From: Lachnospiraceae bacterium
GTDB taxonomy: Bacteria > Bacillota > Clostridia > Lachnospirales > Lachnospiraceae
DNA length: 64,000 bases
NCBI GenBank assembly: GCA_021770785.1
Contig: JAETQH010000002.1
Coordinates: 62,001 to 126,000 of the forward strand
Direction of reading: 5' to 3'
This document shows positions 26,379 to 37,985 of the stretch, in pieces. The notes under the pieces were generated by a model. That model ran no database searches. It had not been told where the DNA came from and worked only from the letters and a program-made list of their open reading frames with translations. Numbering within the stretch: position 1 is the stretch's first letter; every line of letters starts with the position of its first letter. Position numbers and translations under genes: made by a program.

Positions 26379-29300
26379 TTATTCCTCAACAGGTTCTTCC
26401 TCTAAGTACTCTTCTTCCATAGCGTACTCGCCGTCAAAGTCATCAAAATCGTCGAAGTCATCAAATAACAGTTCATCATCCTCATTGATATCGGAGTCCA
26501 GCTTGATATTGCGGTAACGTTTCATACCTGTACCGGCAGGAATCAGTTTACCAATGATTACGTTCTCTTTCATACCAATCAATGGGTCAACTTTTCCTTT
26601 GATTGCAGCCTCGGTCAATACTTTTGTGGTCTCCTGGAAAGATGCTGCTGATAAGAAGGAGTTGGTTGCTAAGGAAGCTTTGGTAATACCGAGTAATACC
26701 TGTTTTCCTTCTGCCGGCTCTCTTCCCTCTTTCTCTAATATTTCGTTGGTATCCTCGAAATCCAGAGTATCTACCAATGTACCCGGAAGCATGTCAGAAT
26801 CACCGTTATTTTCCACACGGATTTTCTGCAACATCTGGCGTACGATAACCTCAATATGCTTATCGTTAATTTCTACACCCTGCAGACGGTATACACGCTG
26901 TACCTCACGGAGCATGTAATCCTGAACGGCGCGGACACCTTTAATCTTTAAGATATCATGCGGGTTGACAGAACCTTCCGTCAGCTCGTCACCGGCCTCA
27001 AGAACTGCTCCGTCCATAATCTTAATTCTGGAACCGTAAGGAATCAGGTATGCCTTTGTCTCTCCGGTTTCATTGTTGGTAACCACGATTTCACGTTTCT
27101 TCTTCGTATCTTTAATGGTAGCTACGCCGCCAAATTCCGTGATGATGGCAAGACCTTTCGGCTTTCTTGCCTCGAAAATTTCCTCAACACGGGGAAGACC
27201 TTGTGTAATATCGTTTCCTGCCACACCACCGGTATGGAAGGTACGCATGGTAAGCTGTGTACCCGGCTCACCGATAGACTGCGCTGCAATGATACCGATT
27301 GCCTCACCAACCTGTACTGCCTGACCGGTTGCCATGTTGGCACCGTAACATTTTGCACAGACACCCATATGGGAGCGGCAGGATAATACGGTACGGATTT
27401 TCACTTTGCTAATCGGTTCTCCCTTCTCATCCACACCTTTGCTCATAACAAGAGCTGCACGCTTCGGTGTAATCATGTGGTTCGCTTTTACTAATACATT
27501 GCCCTCTGCATCACAGATGGTGTTGCAGGAGAAACGTCCTGTAATACGCTCCTGAAGGCTCTCGATCTCCTCTTTTCCATCCATAAATGCCGTTACCCAC
27601 ATACCCGGGATCTCTCTGTCCGTTCCCTCGCAGCAATCGGACTCACGTACAATCATATGCTGGGAAACGTCAACCAGACGTCTGGTGAGGTAACCGGAGT
27701 CAGCGGTACGCAGAGCGGTATCGGAAAGTCCTTTACGCGCACCGTGTGCGGACATAAAATACTCCAATACGTCAAGACCTTCACGGAAGTTTGACTTAAT
27801 CGGCAACTCGATGGTTCTACCTGTTGTATCTGCCATCAAACCACGCATACCAGCCAGCTGTTTAATCTGTTTATCGGAACCACGGGCTCCGGAATCAGCC
27901 ATCATGAAGATGTTGTTGTATTTATCCAAACCGGAAAGCAGTGCATGAGTCAGTTCTTCATCCGTCTCTTTCCAGGTCTCAACCACCTCTTTGTAACGCT
28001 CTTCCTCCGTGATAAGACCACGCTTATACTGTTTCATAATGCGGTCTACGGTGTCCTGCGCATTCTGAATCATCTGCGGTTTCTGCGGAGGCACGGTCAT
28101 ATCCGAAATAGATACCGTCATGGCTGCCCTGGTGGAATATTTGTAACCCATTGCCTTTACGGCATCAAGCACTTCTGCGGTTCTTGTAGCACCGTGAATG
28201 TTGATGACCTTCTCTAAAATCTGTTTATTCTGTTTTTTGGCAACAAGGAAATCAACCTCTAATTTCAGTTCATTTCCCGGAACACTTCTGTCTACAAAAC
28301 CTAAATCCTGCGGAATAATTTCATTAAAAATGAAACGTCCCAGAGTAGATTCTACGTTTCCTGACAAAACGGTTCCGTCCGGCATTGTCTTACTCATGCG
28401 GACTGTAATTCTCGAATGAAGCGTCAACACCCCGTTCTCATATGCCAAAATGGCTTCGTTTACGTTCTTAAAGAACTTGCCTTCACCCTTTGCCCCCGGT
28501 CTTTCCTGAGTCAGATAGTAGATACCAAGCACCATATCCTGAGAAGGAACTGCAACCAGACCGCCGTCAGACGGTTTTAACAGGTTGTTGGGTGACAGCA
28601 GCATAAAACGGCATTCTGCCTGTGCTTCTACGGAAAGCGGAAGATGGACAGCCATCTGATCACCGTCAAAGTCGGCGTTGAATGCGGTACATACCAATGG
28701 GTGCAGCTTAATCGCCTTACCTTCTACTAAGATTGGCTCGAATGCCTGAATACCAAGACGGTGCAGTGTAGGGGCACGGTTTAACATAACCGGATGTTCT
28801 TTGATAACGTCCTCTAACACATCCCAGACCTCAGTCTGAAGTCTCTCCACCATCTTCTTTGCGCTCTTGATATTGTGGGCTGTTCCGTTTGCCACCAGCT
28901 CTTTCATAACGAAAGGCTTAAACAGCTCGATTGCCATCTCTTTCGGCAAACCGCACTGGAAAATCTTTAATTTCGGTTCTACACAGATAACAGAACGTCC
29001 GGAGTAGTCAACACGTTTACCAAGTAAGTTCTGACGGAAGCGTCCTGATTTACCCTTTAACATATCAGACAAGGATTTTAACGCTCTGTTGCCCGGTCCT
29101 GTAACAGGACGGCCGCGGCGGCCATTGTCAATCAATGCGTCAACTGCTTCCTGCAGCATACGTTTCTCATTGCGGACAATGATATCCGGAGCACCTAACT
29201 CCAACAGTCTTCTCAGACGGTTATTTCTGTTGATAATTCTTCTATATAAATCATTTAAGTCGGAAGTTGCAAAGCGTCCGCCGTCCAACTGCACCATAGG

Positions 29301-30044
29301 ACGTAAATCCGGCGGAATAACTGGAATCACGTCCATAATCATCCACTCCGGTTTATTTCCGGACTCACGGAAAGCCTCCACAACCTCTAATCTCTTGATG
29401 ATTCTCGCACGTTTCTGGCCGGTAGCATCCACGAGCTCTGCCTTTAACTCTGCGGAATCCTTCTCTAAGTCAATGGCCTGCAACAGTTCCTGAATTGCTT
29501 CTGCGCCCATTCCCACACGGAAACCATTGCCATACTGCTCCCTCGCCTCCTGATACTCGTTCTCAGAAAGCACCTGTTTATACTGTAACGCGGTATTTCC
29601 CGCATCCAGCACGATATAAGAAGCAAAGTACAGCACTTTTTCTAAAGTTCTCGGAGATAAATCAAGGATCAATCCCATCCGGGACGGAATACCCTTGAAA
29701 TACCAGATATGGGATACCGGAGCTGCCAGCTCGATATGACCCATACGCTCTCTCCTGACGCTTGACTTTGTAATCTCAACGCCGCAACGGTCACAGACGA
29801 CACCCTTGTAACGGATTTTTTTATATTTACCACAATGACATTCCCAGTCCTTGCTCGGTCCGAAAATCTTTTCGCAGAACAAACCGTCTTTTTCCGGTTT
29901 CAGGGTTCTATAGTTAATGGTTTCCGGTTTTTTTACCTCGCCTCTGGACCATTCTCTAATCTTTTCCGGCGATGCCAATCCGATTTTAATGGCATCAAAT
30001 GAGATCGACTGTCCTGCCGTTTCTTTACTCATTGTTTCTGGCAT
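26379..30044 (-). CDS. rpoC: RNA polymerase beta' subunit
   Basis: 1221 residues. The zinc-binding [20 protein letters not shown] near the N-terminus, the catalytic [12 protein letters not shown] (three Asp for Mg2+), the trigger/bridge region and the second zinc site ([13 protein letters not shown]) are intact. The C-terminus ends in an acidic tail with [13 protein letters not shown], longer than in many Firmicutes. It starts 15 bp after rpoB. Confidence 0.99.
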   Translation of the reverse strand: MPETMSKETAGQSISFDAIKIGLASPEKIREWSRGEVKKPETINYRTLKPEKDGLFCEKIFGPSKDWECHCGKYKKIRYKGVVCDRCGVEITKSSVRRERMGHIELAAPVSHIWYFKGIPSRMGLILDLSPRTLEKVLYFASYIVLDAGNTALQYKQVLSENEYQEAREQYGNGFRVGMGAEAIQELLQAIDLEKDSAELKAELVDATGQKRARIIKRLEVVEAFRESGNKPEWMIMDVIPVIPPDLRPMVQLDGGRFATSDLNDLYRRIINRNNRLRRLLELGAPDIIVRNEKRMLQEAVDALIDNGRRGRPVTGPGNRALKSLSDMLKGKSGRFRQNLLGKRVDYSGRSVICVEPKLKIFQCGLPKEMAIELFKPFVMKELVANGTAHNIKSAKKMVERLQTEVWDVLEDVIKEHPVMLNRAPTLHRLGIQAFEPILVEGKAIKLHPLVCTAFNADFDGDQMAVHLPLSVEAQAECRFMLLSPNNLLKPSDGGLVAVPSQDMVLGIYYLTQERPGAKGEGKFFKNVNEAILAYENGVLTLHSRITVRMSKTMPDGTVLSGNVESTLGRFIFNEIIPQDLGFVDRSVPGNELKLEVDFLVAKKQNKQILEKVINIHGATRTAEVLDAVKAMGYKYSTRAAMTVSISDMTVPPQKPQMIQNAQDTVDRIMKQYKRGLITEEERYKEVVETWKETDEELTHALLSGLDKYNNIFMMADSGARGSDKQIKQLAGMRGLMADTTGRTIELPIKSNFREGLDVLEYFMSAHGARKGLSDTALRTADSGYLTRRLVDVSQHMIVRESDCCEGTDREIPGMWVTAFMDGKEEIESLQERITGRFSCNTICDAEGNVLVKANHMITPKRAALVMSKGVDEKGEPISKVKIRTVLSCRSHMGVCAKCYGANMATGQAVQVGEAIGIIAAQSIGEPGTQLTMRTFHTGGVAGNDITQGLPRVEEIFEARKPKGLAIITEFGGVATIKDTKKKREIVVTNNETGETKAYLIPYGSRIKIMDGAVLEAGDELTEGSVNPHDILKIKGVRAVQDYMLREVQRVYRLQGVEINDKHIEVIVRQMLQKIRVENNGDSDMLPGTLVDTLDFEDTNEILEKEGREPAEGKQVLLGITKASLATNSFLSAASFQETTKVLTEAAIKGKVDPLIGMKENVIIGKLIPAGTGMKRYRNIKLDSDINEDDELLFDDFDDFDDFDGEYAMEEEYLEEEPVEE

Positions 30045-30059
30045 TATGACACTCCCTTT

Positions 30060-33000
30060 CTATTCGTTTTCTTCGTCAAAAGCAACCTCTTCTACTGCGT
30101 CATCGAAAAAGTCAGCATCATCATCCTCTTCCTCTGCCTCTTCTTCTATATCAACCAGCTCTTCATTCTCCGCATCAAATTCTTTCTGGGAGAAGCCCAT
30201 CTTTGCAAAGGAATCGCTGTCCTCAAATGCAAAATCTTTATCGCCGGAAATGATGGAGTTCAAATCCGTATTGCCATATTCGCTGGTCTCAATCAGCTCA
30301 ACTTCGTTTCTTTCCTCGTCTAATACTTTCACGTCTAAGCCTAAGGACTGAAGCTCTTTCAGCAATACCTTAAAGGACTCCGGTATACCCGGCTCAGGGA
30401 TATTGTCACCTTTGATGATAGCTTCGTAGGTCTTGACACGTCCCACTACATCATCGGATTTCACAGTTAAGATTTCCTGCAAGGTGTAAGAAGCGCCATA
30501 TGCCTCTAATGCCCATACCTCCATCTCCCCGAAACGCTGTCCGCCGAACTGCGCTTTACCGCCTAACGGCTGCTGGGTTACTAAGGAATACGGTCCGGTA
30601 GAACGGGCATGAATCTTATCATCTACCAGATGATGCAGTTTCAGGTAGTGCATGTGTCCGATGGTAACCGGTGAATCAAACGCCTCTCCGGTACGTCCGT
30701 CCCGAAGCTGAACCTTTCCGTCTCTGGAAATCGGAACACCCTTCCACAATGCTCTGTGTGCCCTGTTATCATATAAGTATTTCATCACGTCTTCTCTAAG
30801 GGTGTCTTTGTATTTTGCCTCAAAGTCCTCCCACTCAGAATTTACGTAGTCATTTGCCAACTCTAAGGTATCCTGGATATCAATTTCCTTTGCACCGTCA
30901 AACACAGGAGTTTCAATGTTAAAGCCTAATGCCTTTGCTGCAAGGCTTAAGTGAATTTCCAGCACCTGACCGATATTCATACGGGACGGCACACCCAAAG
31001 GATTCAACACGATATCAAGAGGACGTCCGTTTGGCAGGAACGGCATATCTTCCACCGGAAGCACACGGGAAACCACACCCTTGTTACCATGACGTCCAGC
31101 CATCTTATCACCCACAGAAATCTTTCTCTTCTGGGCAATGTAAATACGAACCGCCTGGTTGACACCCGGCGATAATTCGTCACCGTTTTCTCTGGTAAAT
31201 ACTTTGGCATCCACAACGATACCATACTCACCGTGAGGAACTTTTAAGGAAGTATCACGAACCTCCCTTGCCTTCTCACCAAAGATGGCACGGAGCAGCC
31301 TCTCTTCTGCGGTAAGCTCTGTCTCTCCCTTCGGAGTTACCTTACCCACCAGAATATCTCCGGCGCGAACCTCAGCACCGATACGGATAATTCCTCTCTC
31401 GTCAAGGTCTTTTAACGCATCATCACCAACGCCCGGCACGTCTCTTGTGATTTCCTCCGGTCCTAATTTGGTGTCACGGGCTTCTGCCTCATATTCCTCA
31501 ATATGAATAGAAGTATAAACATCATCCTGCACCAGTCTCTCGCTGAGAAGAACCGCATCCTCGTAGTTATAACCTTCCCAGGTCATAAATCCGATTAACG
31601 GGTTTTTACCAAGTGCCAGCTCACCGTTGGAGGTGGAAGGACCGTCTGCGATAACCTCCCCCGCCTCTATGCGGTCACCCTTGAACACAATCGGTCTCTG
31701 ATTGTAACAGTTAGACTGGTTACTTCTGGAAAATTTCGTTAATTTATATACATCTCTGGTTCCCTCGTCATTTTTGATGACAATTTTGTTGGACTCAGAG
31801 CTCTCAACAACACCTGCATTTTTTGCCACAACACAGACACCGGAGTCAACGGCTGCCTTTGTCTCCATACCTGTACCCACCACCGGGGCATCTGTGGTCA
31901 AAAGCGGCACTGCCTGACGCTGCATGTTAGATCCCATCAGCGCACGGTTTGCATCATCGTTCTGCAGGAACGGAATCAATGCGGTAGCAACGGAGAATAC
32001 CATCTTCGGGGATACGTCCATGTAGTCAAACATAGTTTTTTCGTACTCCTGTGTCTCCTCCCTGTAACGACCGGAAACGGAGTTACGGACAAAATGCCCT
32101 TCCTCGTCTAATGCCTCGTTCGCCTGCGCTACATGGTAATTATCCTCTTCGTCTGCTGTCATATAAACCACTTCGTCTGTAACCCGTGGATTTTTAGGAT
32201 CGGATTTATCAATCTTGCGGTACGGTGCCTCAACAAAACCGTACTCGTTAATTCTTGCATAGCTTGCAAGAGAGTTAATCAAACCAATGTTAGGTCCCTC
32301 AGGGGTCTCAATGGGGCACATTCTTCCGTAATGGGAATAATGCACGTCTCGAACCTCGAATCCGGCACGGTCTCTGGACAAACCGCCGGGACCCAATGCA
32401 GATAGACGCCTCTTATGGGTCAGCTCACCCAGGGGGTTGTTCTGATCCATAAACTGGGACAGCTGGGAAGAACCGAAGAACTCTTTCACCGCAGCCGTTA
32501 CCGGTTTGATATTGATTAAGCTCTGTGGGGAAATGTTCTCTAAATCCAGAGTTGTCATTCTCTCACGAACCACTCTCTCTAATCTGGAAAGACCGATACG
32601 ATACTGGTTCTGCAGCAATTCGCCTACCGCACGGATACGTCTGTTTCCTAAATGGTCAATATCGTCGTCATTTCCAATTCCATACTCTAAGTGCATGTTA
32701 TAGTTGATGGACGCAAAGATATCGTCTTTTGTAATATGTTTTGGTATCAAATCCGCCACATTTTTACGGATTGCTTCTTTTAAATCCTCAATCTCCGGAT
32801 TTTCCTCCATTAACTGGGCTAATACCGGATAATAAACAAGCTCTGTAATGCCAAGCTCTCTCGGATTGCAGTCCACGTAATGGGTTAAATCTACCATCAT
32901 GGAGGACATTACCTTAACATTTCTTGTTTCTGTCTGAATCCATACATAAGGAACAGCCGCATTCTGGATATCGTCTGCTAAGGAACGAGTTACCTCTGTT

Positions 33001-33932
33001 CCCGCTTCAGCGATGATTTCGCCTGTGGTTACATCCACAACATCCTCCGCTAAAACCTGTCCGTTGATACGGTTTTTCAGTGCTAATTTTTTATTGAATT
33101 TGTAACGTCCGACTTTGGCAAGGTCGTATCTTCTCGGGTCAAAGAACATAGCATTAATAAGGCTCTCCGCACTCTCAACAGTCAACGGCTCGCCTGGTCT
33201 GATTTTCTTATATAACTCAAGAAGTCCCTCTTCATAATTGGTCGCAACGTCTTTTCCAAAGCTTGCTAAAATCTTCGGTTCCTCACCGAACATATCGATG
33301 ATTTCCTGGTTACTGCCGATACCAAGGGCACGGATCAATACAGTAATCGGAACCTTTCTGGTTCTATCTACACGAACATAGAAAACGTCATTGGAGTCTG
33401 TCTCATACTCTAACCAAGCGCCACGGTTTGGAATTACAGTACAGGAATACAGAGTTTTACCCACTTTATCGTGAGCAATTCCGTAATAGATACCCGGAGA
33501 ACGTACCAACTGGCTGACGATAACTCGCTCTGCACCGTTGATTACGAAAGTACCTGTTTCGGTCATCAAAGGAAGGTCGCCCATGAAAATCTCATGCTCA
33601 TTAATCTCATCCGTTTCTTTGTTGTGAAGTCTGACCTTTACTTTTAAAGGCGCTGCGTATGTTGCGTCTCTCTCTTTACACTCTGGAATTGTATATTTTA
33701 CATCATTCTCGCATAATGCAAAATCAACAAAATCCAAGCTCAGATGACCGCTGTAGTCAGCAATCGGAGAGATATCAGCAAATACTTCTTTTAAGCCCTC
33801 TTTTAAGAACCACTGATAGGAATCTTTCTGGACCTCTATCAGATTGGGCATCTCTAATACCTCTTTCTGTCTTGAGTAACTCATACGCATTCCTTTTCCG
33901 GCTTTCACCGGACGTATTCTGTTTTTCTCCAT
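30060..33932 (-). CDS. rpoB: RNA polymerase beta subunit
   Basis: 1290 residues from the ATG at 33932 (GAGGTG 9 nt upstream); a longer in-frame reading from 34037 lacks a site and is rejected. The rifampicin cluster reads [30 protein letters not shown], written in two stretches: [13 protein letters not shown] and [14 protein letters not shown], all wild type. The C-terminus has an acidic extension ([14 protein letters not shown]) shared in character with RpoC. It has its own promoter rather than read-through from rplL. Confidence 0.99.
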   Translation of the reverse strand: MEKNRIRPVKAGKGMRMSYSRQKEVLEMPNLIEVQKDSYQWFLKEGLKEVFADISPIADYSGHLSLDFVDFALCENDVKYTIPECKERDATYAAPLKVKVRLHNKETDEINEHEIFMGDLPLMTETGTFVINGAERVIVSQLVRSPGIYYGIAHDKVGKTLYSCTVIPNRGAWLEYETDSNDVFYVRVDRTRKVPITVLIRALGIGSNQEIIDMFGEEPKILASFGKDVATNYEEGLLELYKKIRPGEPLTVESAESLINAMFFDPRRYDLAKVGRYKFNKKLALKNRINGQVLAEDVVDVTTGEIIAEAGTEVTRSLADDIQNAAVPYVWIQTETRNVKVMSSMMVDLTHYVDCNPRELGITELVYYPVLAQLMEENPEIEDLKEAIRKNVADLIPKHITKDDIFASINYNMHLEYGIGNDDDIDHLGNRRIRAVGELLQNQYRIGLSRLERVVRERMTTLDLENISPQSLINIKPVTAAVKEFFGSSQLSQFMDQNNPLGELTHKRRLSALGPGGLSRDRAGFEVRDVHYSHYGRMCPIETPEGPNIGLINSLASYARINEYGFVEAPYRKIDKSDPKNPRVTDEVVYMTADEEDNYHVAQANEALDEEGHFVRNSVSGRYREETQEYEKTMFDYMDVSPKMVFSVATALIPFLQNDDANRALMGSNMQRQAVPLLTTDAPVVGTGMETKAAVDSGVCVVAKNAGVVESSESNKIVIKNDEGTRDVYKLTKFSRSNQSNCYNQRPIVFKGDRIEAGEVIADGPSTSNGELALGKNPLIGFMTWEGYNYEDAVLLSERLVQDDVYTSIHIEEYEAEARDTKLGPEEITRDVPGVGDDALKDLDERGIIRIGAEVRAGDILVGKVTPKGETELTAEERLLRAIFGEKAREVRDTSLKVPHGEYGIVVDAKVFTRENGDELSPGVNQAVRIYIAQKRKISVGDKMAGRHGNKGVVSRVLPVEDMPFLPNGRPLDIVLNPLGVPSRMNIGQVLEIHLSLAAKALGFNIETPVFDGAKEIDIQDTLELANDYVNSEWEDFEAKYKDTLREDVMKYLYDNRAHRALWKGVPISRDGKVQLRDGRTGEAFDSPVTIGHMHYLKLHHLVDDKIHARSTGPYSLVTQQPLGGKAQFGGQRFGEMEVWALEAYGASYTLQEILTVKSDDVVGRVKTYEAIIKGDNIPEPGIPESFKVLLKELQSLGLDVKVLDEERNEVELIETSEYGNTDLNSIISGDKDFAFEDSDSFAKMGFSQKEFDAENEELVDIEEEAEEEDDDADFFDDAVEEVAFDEENE

Positions 33933-34166
33933 TGACGTTTCACCTCTCGTTTTTATAATCAACAAGCGAATGCCTGTTGTATGAAATCTACCGCCCCAAA
34001 CCGCAGCCCTTGCGGTATGTGAACACTCAGCATCCACTACATATAGTAGCCCTCACCGCATCTTTTCCACAAAACATGCGAAATGCCCTGTTTCCGGGGT
34101 TTCTCGCACATATGTTTCCCTAAAAAAGACGCAATAAGTCCACTGCACCACAATAGTGCAACGTAT

Positions 34167-34196
34167 ATGATAGCACAAGCATTAGCAAAACGTCAA
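34167..34196 (-). promoter_or_regulatory. rpoB promoter
   Basis: Minus strand TTGACG (complement of 34191-34196), 18-bp spacer, TATCAT (complement of 34167-34172). Transcription should begin near 34160, giving a leader of about 225 nt that starts with a GCAC...GTGC hairpin. The rest of 33933-34533 holds a terminator (34348-34388) and no gene I can support. Confidence 0.75.
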
Positions 34197-34347
34197 GCTT
34201 TTTTGCAGAAAAAATGTGGGCTTTTATTTTTCTTCGAAAACATCAATATTCCTTTTAATAACACAATCCTTATAAACGCCTTGCGTCACCAAAAATTTTC
34301 CCGCAGATCATCCGTACATAATATCTGCCTATATTCCCTCTAGTGTA

Positions 34348-34388
34348 TAAAAAAACTGGTCTCTAAGTTTGAACTTAAAAACCAGTTT
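34348..34388 (-). terminator. Terminator upstream of the rpoB promoter
   Basis: AAACTGGT 34353-34360 pairs with ACCAGTTT 34381-34388; TTTTTTT follows on the minus strand. It ends transcripts of the PepSY gene 145 bp upstream and insulates rpoB. Confidence 0.82.
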
Positions 34389-34533
34389 ATCTAATGTAAT
34401 AGTAGGGGGAAACTTACCTGCTCCTCTCGTCCTGCCGCCCATGCGGTTTCTCAAGTAGCGCTTCAATTCCTCTAAGATGCACCTATGCCTTGCAGTATGA
34501 GTTACTAAGGAACAACTGTCCACATTTTAACAA

Positions 34534-35187
34534 TTATACAGCTTCATCGTAATAGTCATCGTAATCATCATCGTCATAATCATCGTAGAAGTCATCGTCC
34601 CTCTCTTTTTCCTTCCAGAGAATCTTTCCTTTTAAAGAAATCTCATAATCGTATTCCCAACCACCTGCTTTAAAACTTACCTCATATTTTACCTCACCGC
34701 CATCTCTGTCTTTTTCCACCTCCAAATCATACACATCCGAAAGCTCTACGCCGGCATCTTTAAGGGCAATGTCTCTAGCCTCTTTTGCCGTTATGTTTTT
34801 TGCGTTTGAATCCACTTTAGGAATTTTAACTTTTCCTGTTACTTTTCCATATTTGGAAGTGTGCTCTGCCCTGATCCCTGTAATGGTAAAATTATAAGTC
34901 TTGCCCGCTTTATAATTTTTAATTCTAAATTTTAGTTCATCATCATCTCTCTCATAAATAGACACCTTGTAAGTATTTCCCGACGTATCCTTTACAGATA
35001 CTTTCGTTTTTTTGTAGTTCACATCTTGTCTAAAGTCAACCTCTACTTTTCCATTTCCCAAATACTTTACCTTTTCTTTCGTTGGCGCCGCCGCGAACGT
35101 TGGCGTGACTCCCAATCCTATTACCAATACCAGCATAACAGAAAGTGCCACCTGTAATCTAAAAATGTGTGTTAATTGACTCATCAT
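34534..35187 (-). CDS. Secreted PepSY-domain protein with an acidic Asp/Tyr tail
   Basis: 217 residues. A signal peptide (LQVALSVMLVLVIGLGVTPTFA), an N-terminal beta-rich domain of about 90 residues (KVKYLGNGKVEVDFRQDV...), then a PepSY domain from about residue 130 (ITAKEARDIALKDAGVELSDV ... YEVSFKAGGWEYDYEI). The last 25 residues are nearly all Asp and Tyr (DDFYDDYDDDDYDDYYDEAV), which may bind calcium or surface polymers. PepSY domains often inhibit or sense proteases. It lies in an unusual place between rplL and rpoB. Function unknown. Confidence 0.82.
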   Translation of the reverse strand: MMSQLTHIFRLQVALSVMLVLVIGLGVTPTFAAAPTKEKVKYLGNGKVEVDFRQDVNYKKTKVSVKDTSGNTYKVSIYERDDDELKFRIKNYKAGKTYNFTITGIRAEHTSKYGKVTGKVKIPKVDSNAKNITAKEARDIALKDAGVELSDVYDLEVEKDRDGGEVKYEVSFKAGGWEYDYEISLKGKILWKEKERDDDFYDDYDDDDYDDYYDEAV

Positions 35188-35350
35188 TTTTCCTCCATGT
35201 TATTTCTCGATTGTATGGTCTTACCACAGAACTGTAACATTGAAAAATAAAGAACCTCCATAGTTTCGTAAAGATAATGTAAAAATTCATAGATGATTGT
35301 TAAAATTTAATGGAATTTCGACAATATTTTCATAATCCCTTTGATAGCAT

Positions 35351-35376
35351 CACGGAATCCAAAATGGGATTCCGTG
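35351..35376. terminator. Hairpin after the flagellin-like gene
   Basis: CACGGAATCC 35351-35360 pairs with GGATTCCGTG 35367-35376. The flanking T tracts are weak on both strands, so termination is possible but not certain. Confidence 0.5.
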
Positions 35377-35433
35377 AATTTTCGTTTCCAACCCTATAAG
35401 GTATTTTTTATGGACTACATTAGTTATCCGGCA

Positions 35434-36201
35434 TCAGGCAAACATACGGAACATGCTGTTCGTCTGCTGTTCCATTTTCTTTTTCTGCATAAACAGCGCA
35501 TATTCCTGCAACGTCTCTTTTTTCTTCTTCTCAGAAATCGCCTCCGGGAAATCCAAATCCTCCAACCGGCTCTTCGACGCTGTTACATTCAACCTTGTGT
35601 TGGTGCTGTACTGATAAGCATACCCAAGAGCGTTGCTCTGCGCCCCCATGCTGCTTCTGCCTGCGCTCACCTTTGCAAGGGCATCGTCAATATCCTGCAG
35701 ATTGAAGTCCTTCGTCACATCAAAATCTGCAATTCCAAGCATTGCCAACGTGGCATCTGTTGTCTCCACGCTCATGCTGTTTCCGTTTCCGTCTGTGGCA
35801 ATCTGGAATTTATCATATGTACCGTTCAGCAATTCTTTCGTATTATAGTTCGTCTGAGACGCAATATCGGAAATGCCCTGTTTCAGCTGATCGATTTCCT
35901 TCTGGATATTGGCACGGTCAGAATCTGTCACCACCGCCGTGTTGGCCGCCTGCACTCCAAGCTCACGGATACGCTGTAAGTAATCTGCGATACCGCTCAT
36001 AGCGCCGTCCGCAATATTCAACATATCCTTTGCCGCACCGATGTTATTCTCGCCTGCTTTATACCCTCGTATCTGGGCATCCTCTTTCTCTATAATGGAA
36101 AGCTCCGCTGCGCCATCCGCCGCACTCTGTATTTTCTTTCCGGATGCAAAATTTCCATAGTCACGGTAGGAACTGCTGTTAATGGATGAAATGCTACTCA
36201 T
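35434..36201 (-). CDS. Flagellin-like protein lacking the canonical D0 ends
   Basis: 255 residues. Residues 15-130 are a good flagellin N-terminal D1 domain (ASGKKIQSAADGAAELSI; LQRIRELGVQAANTAV; DRANIQKEIDQLKQGI). The far N-terminus (MSSISSINSSSYRDYG) lacks the usual IN.N..A form, and the C-terminus replaces the flagellin motif (SRIRDTDMAEEM) with SRLEDLDFPEAISEKKKKETLQ and a basic, Met-rich end. D0 normally makes the filament core, so this protein may not polymerise into a normal filament; it could be a cap, junction or secreted form. Located between rplL and rpoB. GGGGGG-type site before the ATG. Confidence 0.78.
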   Translation of the reverse strand: MSSISSINSSSYRDYGNFASGKKIQSAADGAAELSIIEKEDAQIRGYKAGENNIGAAKDMLNIADGAMSGIADYLQRIRELGVQAANTAVVTDSDRANIQKEIDQLKQGISDIASQTNYNTKELLNGTYDKFQIATDGNGNSMSVETTDATLAMLGIADFDVTKDFNLQDIDDALAKVSAGRSSMGAQSNALGYAYQYSTNTRLNVTASKSRLEDLDFPEAISEKKKKETLQEYALFMQKKKMEQQTNSMFRMFA

Positions 36202-36322
36202 AGCAAACCCCCCTTTCTAAAAAGCCTTTTTTAAAATAGTATCTTTTTCTTTATCTTATCCCAGCTGACGGATTTTGGCAAGACTGCAAAATATACAAAA
36301 GCGTATTTTTCATGATGTTCTG

Positions 36323-37096
36323 CTAAAATTTCTCAATTTTTATTTTGCTCTTGGACAGTTCCTTCTCTTTGTTAAACGCCCCATAATATTTCGGTTTCTT
36401 AGAAAATTCCTGATTTACAACTGTTTTAGAGCCCGAGGTTATCTTCATATTGTCGATGTAAAGCTTGCCGCTGCCCTTATTGTTTTCTCCCGTAATGCTG
36501 ACTCCCATGTTAAATGCATATTTATCTTTTGCCCCAACCTGCACGCTTTCTCCGTTTTCAAGAAACATTTGCGTTGAAAAAGGCACTTTTTTTACCTTTA
36601 TCACATAATATGATTTGTATGCTCCCATTCCTGCTTTGCAGGTTCCATAGGCAGAAGCCTTGACGTTTTTCTGTAAAGTCTCGTCCCAGGCATACAGCTT
36701 CACTTTTCCGTTTTCATTTATCGCAGACAAAGTAATTTTCCCAACCACGTCTCCTACATAATTTTCCTTAGAATCCATAAAGTCAAGATAAGGTGTTACG
36801 TCAATGACTGCGCCGTTCTTCTTTAAGGCTGTTTTGGGAATGTAAATATCCACGCTCATTTTCAGCGACCGGACTGCGGTCTTTTTAGAGGTTCCATGCA
36901 CGTAAATACCGTAATTATTGTTGTATCCGCAACTGTCCCCATCTTTTTCATAATTTTGCCCGTTAAAGGAATAGCTGACCCTAAGCGCCTTGTTAGCAGC
37001 AGCTTCAACCTCTGCTACTCCGAGTCCGGCAATCCCAAGTACCACAATCAGGAAAAATGCAACCATCTGTTTTCCAATTTTTCTAACTCTCTCCAT
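36323..37096 (-). CDS. Secreted protein of unknown function
   Basis: About 257 residues from the ATG at 37096 (AGGAGGG 6 nt upstream); the 117-codon extension upstream runs through repeat DNA and is rejected. A signal peptide (MVAFFLIVVLGIAGLGVAEVEA) is followed by a beta-rich domain with a carbohydrate-binding or jelly-roll feel (LRVSYSFNGQNYEKDG ... KLYIDNMKITSG). One Cys pair may be present (DSCGYNN, GTCKAG). I do not recognise the family; a carbohydrate-binding role is a guess. Neighbours are the flagellin-like gene and the rplL repeats. Confidence 0.7.
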   Translation of the reverse strand: MERVRKIGKQMVAFFLIVVLGIAGLGVAEVEAAANKALRVSYSFNGQNYEKDGDSCGYNNNYGIYVHGTSKKTAVRSLKMSVDIYIPKTALKKNGAVIDVTPYLDFMDSKENYVGDVVGKITLSAINENGKVKLYAWDETLQKNVKASAYGTCKAGMGAYKSYYVIKVKKVPFSTQMFLENGESVQVGAKDKYAFNMGVSITGENNKGSGKLYIDNMKITSGSKTVVNQEFSKKPKYYGAFNKEKELSKSKIKIEKF

Positions 37097-37206
37097 ATCT
37101 GCCCTCCTAATCTTCTGATAATTTACCATTATCCCTTTTTTTATTGTACATTTATATTTTCTTTCTGTAAATAGAAAACACCCTACTTGGATATATTTTT
37201 TGTAAA

Positions 37207-37444
37207 AAAGAGCCGGTGGCTTTCGTGCAAGTGCAGAGCTTAGCTGCCCGACATAGCCGATCAGCACACGGTCGGCGCCGAATGAAATTGGGAAAATTGG
37301 GGGGCGCGGATTGAGCTGCCGGACTTTGTCCGTCAGCACGCGTTGCGCTTTCAAAAAGTCAGAAAGAGCCAGTGGCTTTCGTGCAGACGCAGAGCTTAGC
37401 TGCCCGGCACAGCCGGTCAGCACACGGCTGGCGCCGAATGAAAT
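37207..37444. repeat. Two 82-bp direct repeats with a degenerate middle copy
   Basis: Copy 1 at 37207-37288 and copy 2 at 37363-37444 match over their whole length with few changes (each begins AAAGAGCC and ends GCGCCGAATGAAAT). Each carries inner CAGCCG/CGGCTG dyads. The DNA between (near 37311-37345) contains a shorter related piece. Higher G+C than around it. REP-like or MITE-like; it lies just past the rplL terminator. Confidence 0.85.
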
Positions 37445-37445
37445 C

Positions 37446-37491
37446 AAAAAGAGAGTGTCTGCCGGGAATAAATTCCCGCAGTCACTCTCTT
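37446..37491 (-). terminator. Strong terminator after rplL
   Basis: GAGAGTG (37451-37457) and inner CGGGA pair with TCCCG and CACTCTC (up to about 37489); the minus strand continues TTTTTGATTTC. It separates rplJL from everything downstream, so rpoBC cannot simply be the distal part of this operon. Confidence 0.85.
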
Positions 37492-37522
37492 TCCGATTTC
37501 GCTCTGCTTATAGCTTACACGA

Positions 37523-37900
37523 TTATTTTAAAGTAACTTTTGCGCCTTCTGCTTCAAGTTTTGCTTTGATATCATCAGCAGTAGCTTTGTCAGCTGCCTC
37601 TTTTAATACCTTAGGAGCTCCGTCTACTAAGTCTTTCGCTTCTTTTAAGCCTAAGCCGGTAGCTTCACGAACAACTTTGATAACTTTAACTTTGTTCGGT
37701 CCAACTTCTGTCAGCTCAACATCGAACTCTGTTTTCTCCTCAGCTGCTGCTGCATCGCCTGCACCTGCTGCTGCCACTACAACGCCTGCTGCTGCGGATA
37801 CGCCAAACTCTTCTTCACAAGCTTTTACTAAATCATTTAACTCTAATACGCTTAACTCTTTGATAGCTTCAATAAATTCTGCTGTTGTTAATTTTGCCAT
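37523..37900 (-). CDS. rplL: 50S ribosomal protein L7/L12
   Basis: 125 residues, normal length. N-terminal dimer domain ([25 protein letters not shown]), Ala/Gly/Val-rich hinge (residues 36-53) and C-terminal factor-binding domain ([21 protein letters not shown]). Forms the stalk that recruits EF-G and EF-Tu. 85 bp after rplJ. Confidence 0.99.
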   Translation of the reverse strand: MAKLTTAEFIEAIKELSVLELNDLVKACEEEFGVSAAAGVVVAAAGAGDAAAAEEKTEFDVELTEVGPNKVKVIKVVREATGLGLKEAKDLVDGAPKVLKEAADKATADDIKAKLEAEGAKVTLK

Positions 37901-37985
37901 TATTATTTTCCTCCATTAAAATTTTATTCTCTGTGTCGGTTTCCACCCATGTTTACATTTACTTTCCTGCCAAGCAGGTATTGCA

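Noticed and set aside
26286-26424. Small plus-strand ORF with GGAGG and ATG in the loop of the rpoC terminator
   Set aside because: It overlaps the terminator arm and the rpoC coding end, and its peptide has no recognisable features.
34329-34523. 64-residue minus-strand ORF between the PepSY gene and rpoB
   Set aside because: It runs through the terminator stem at 34348-34388 and has no ribosome site. The stretch may be leader or structured RNA, but I recognise no family such as 6S or SRP RNA.
37097-37447. 117-codon N-terminal extension of the secreted protein gene
   Set aside because: It covers the 82-bp repeats and lies past the rplL terminator; a signal peptide and AGGAGGG fix the start at 37096.
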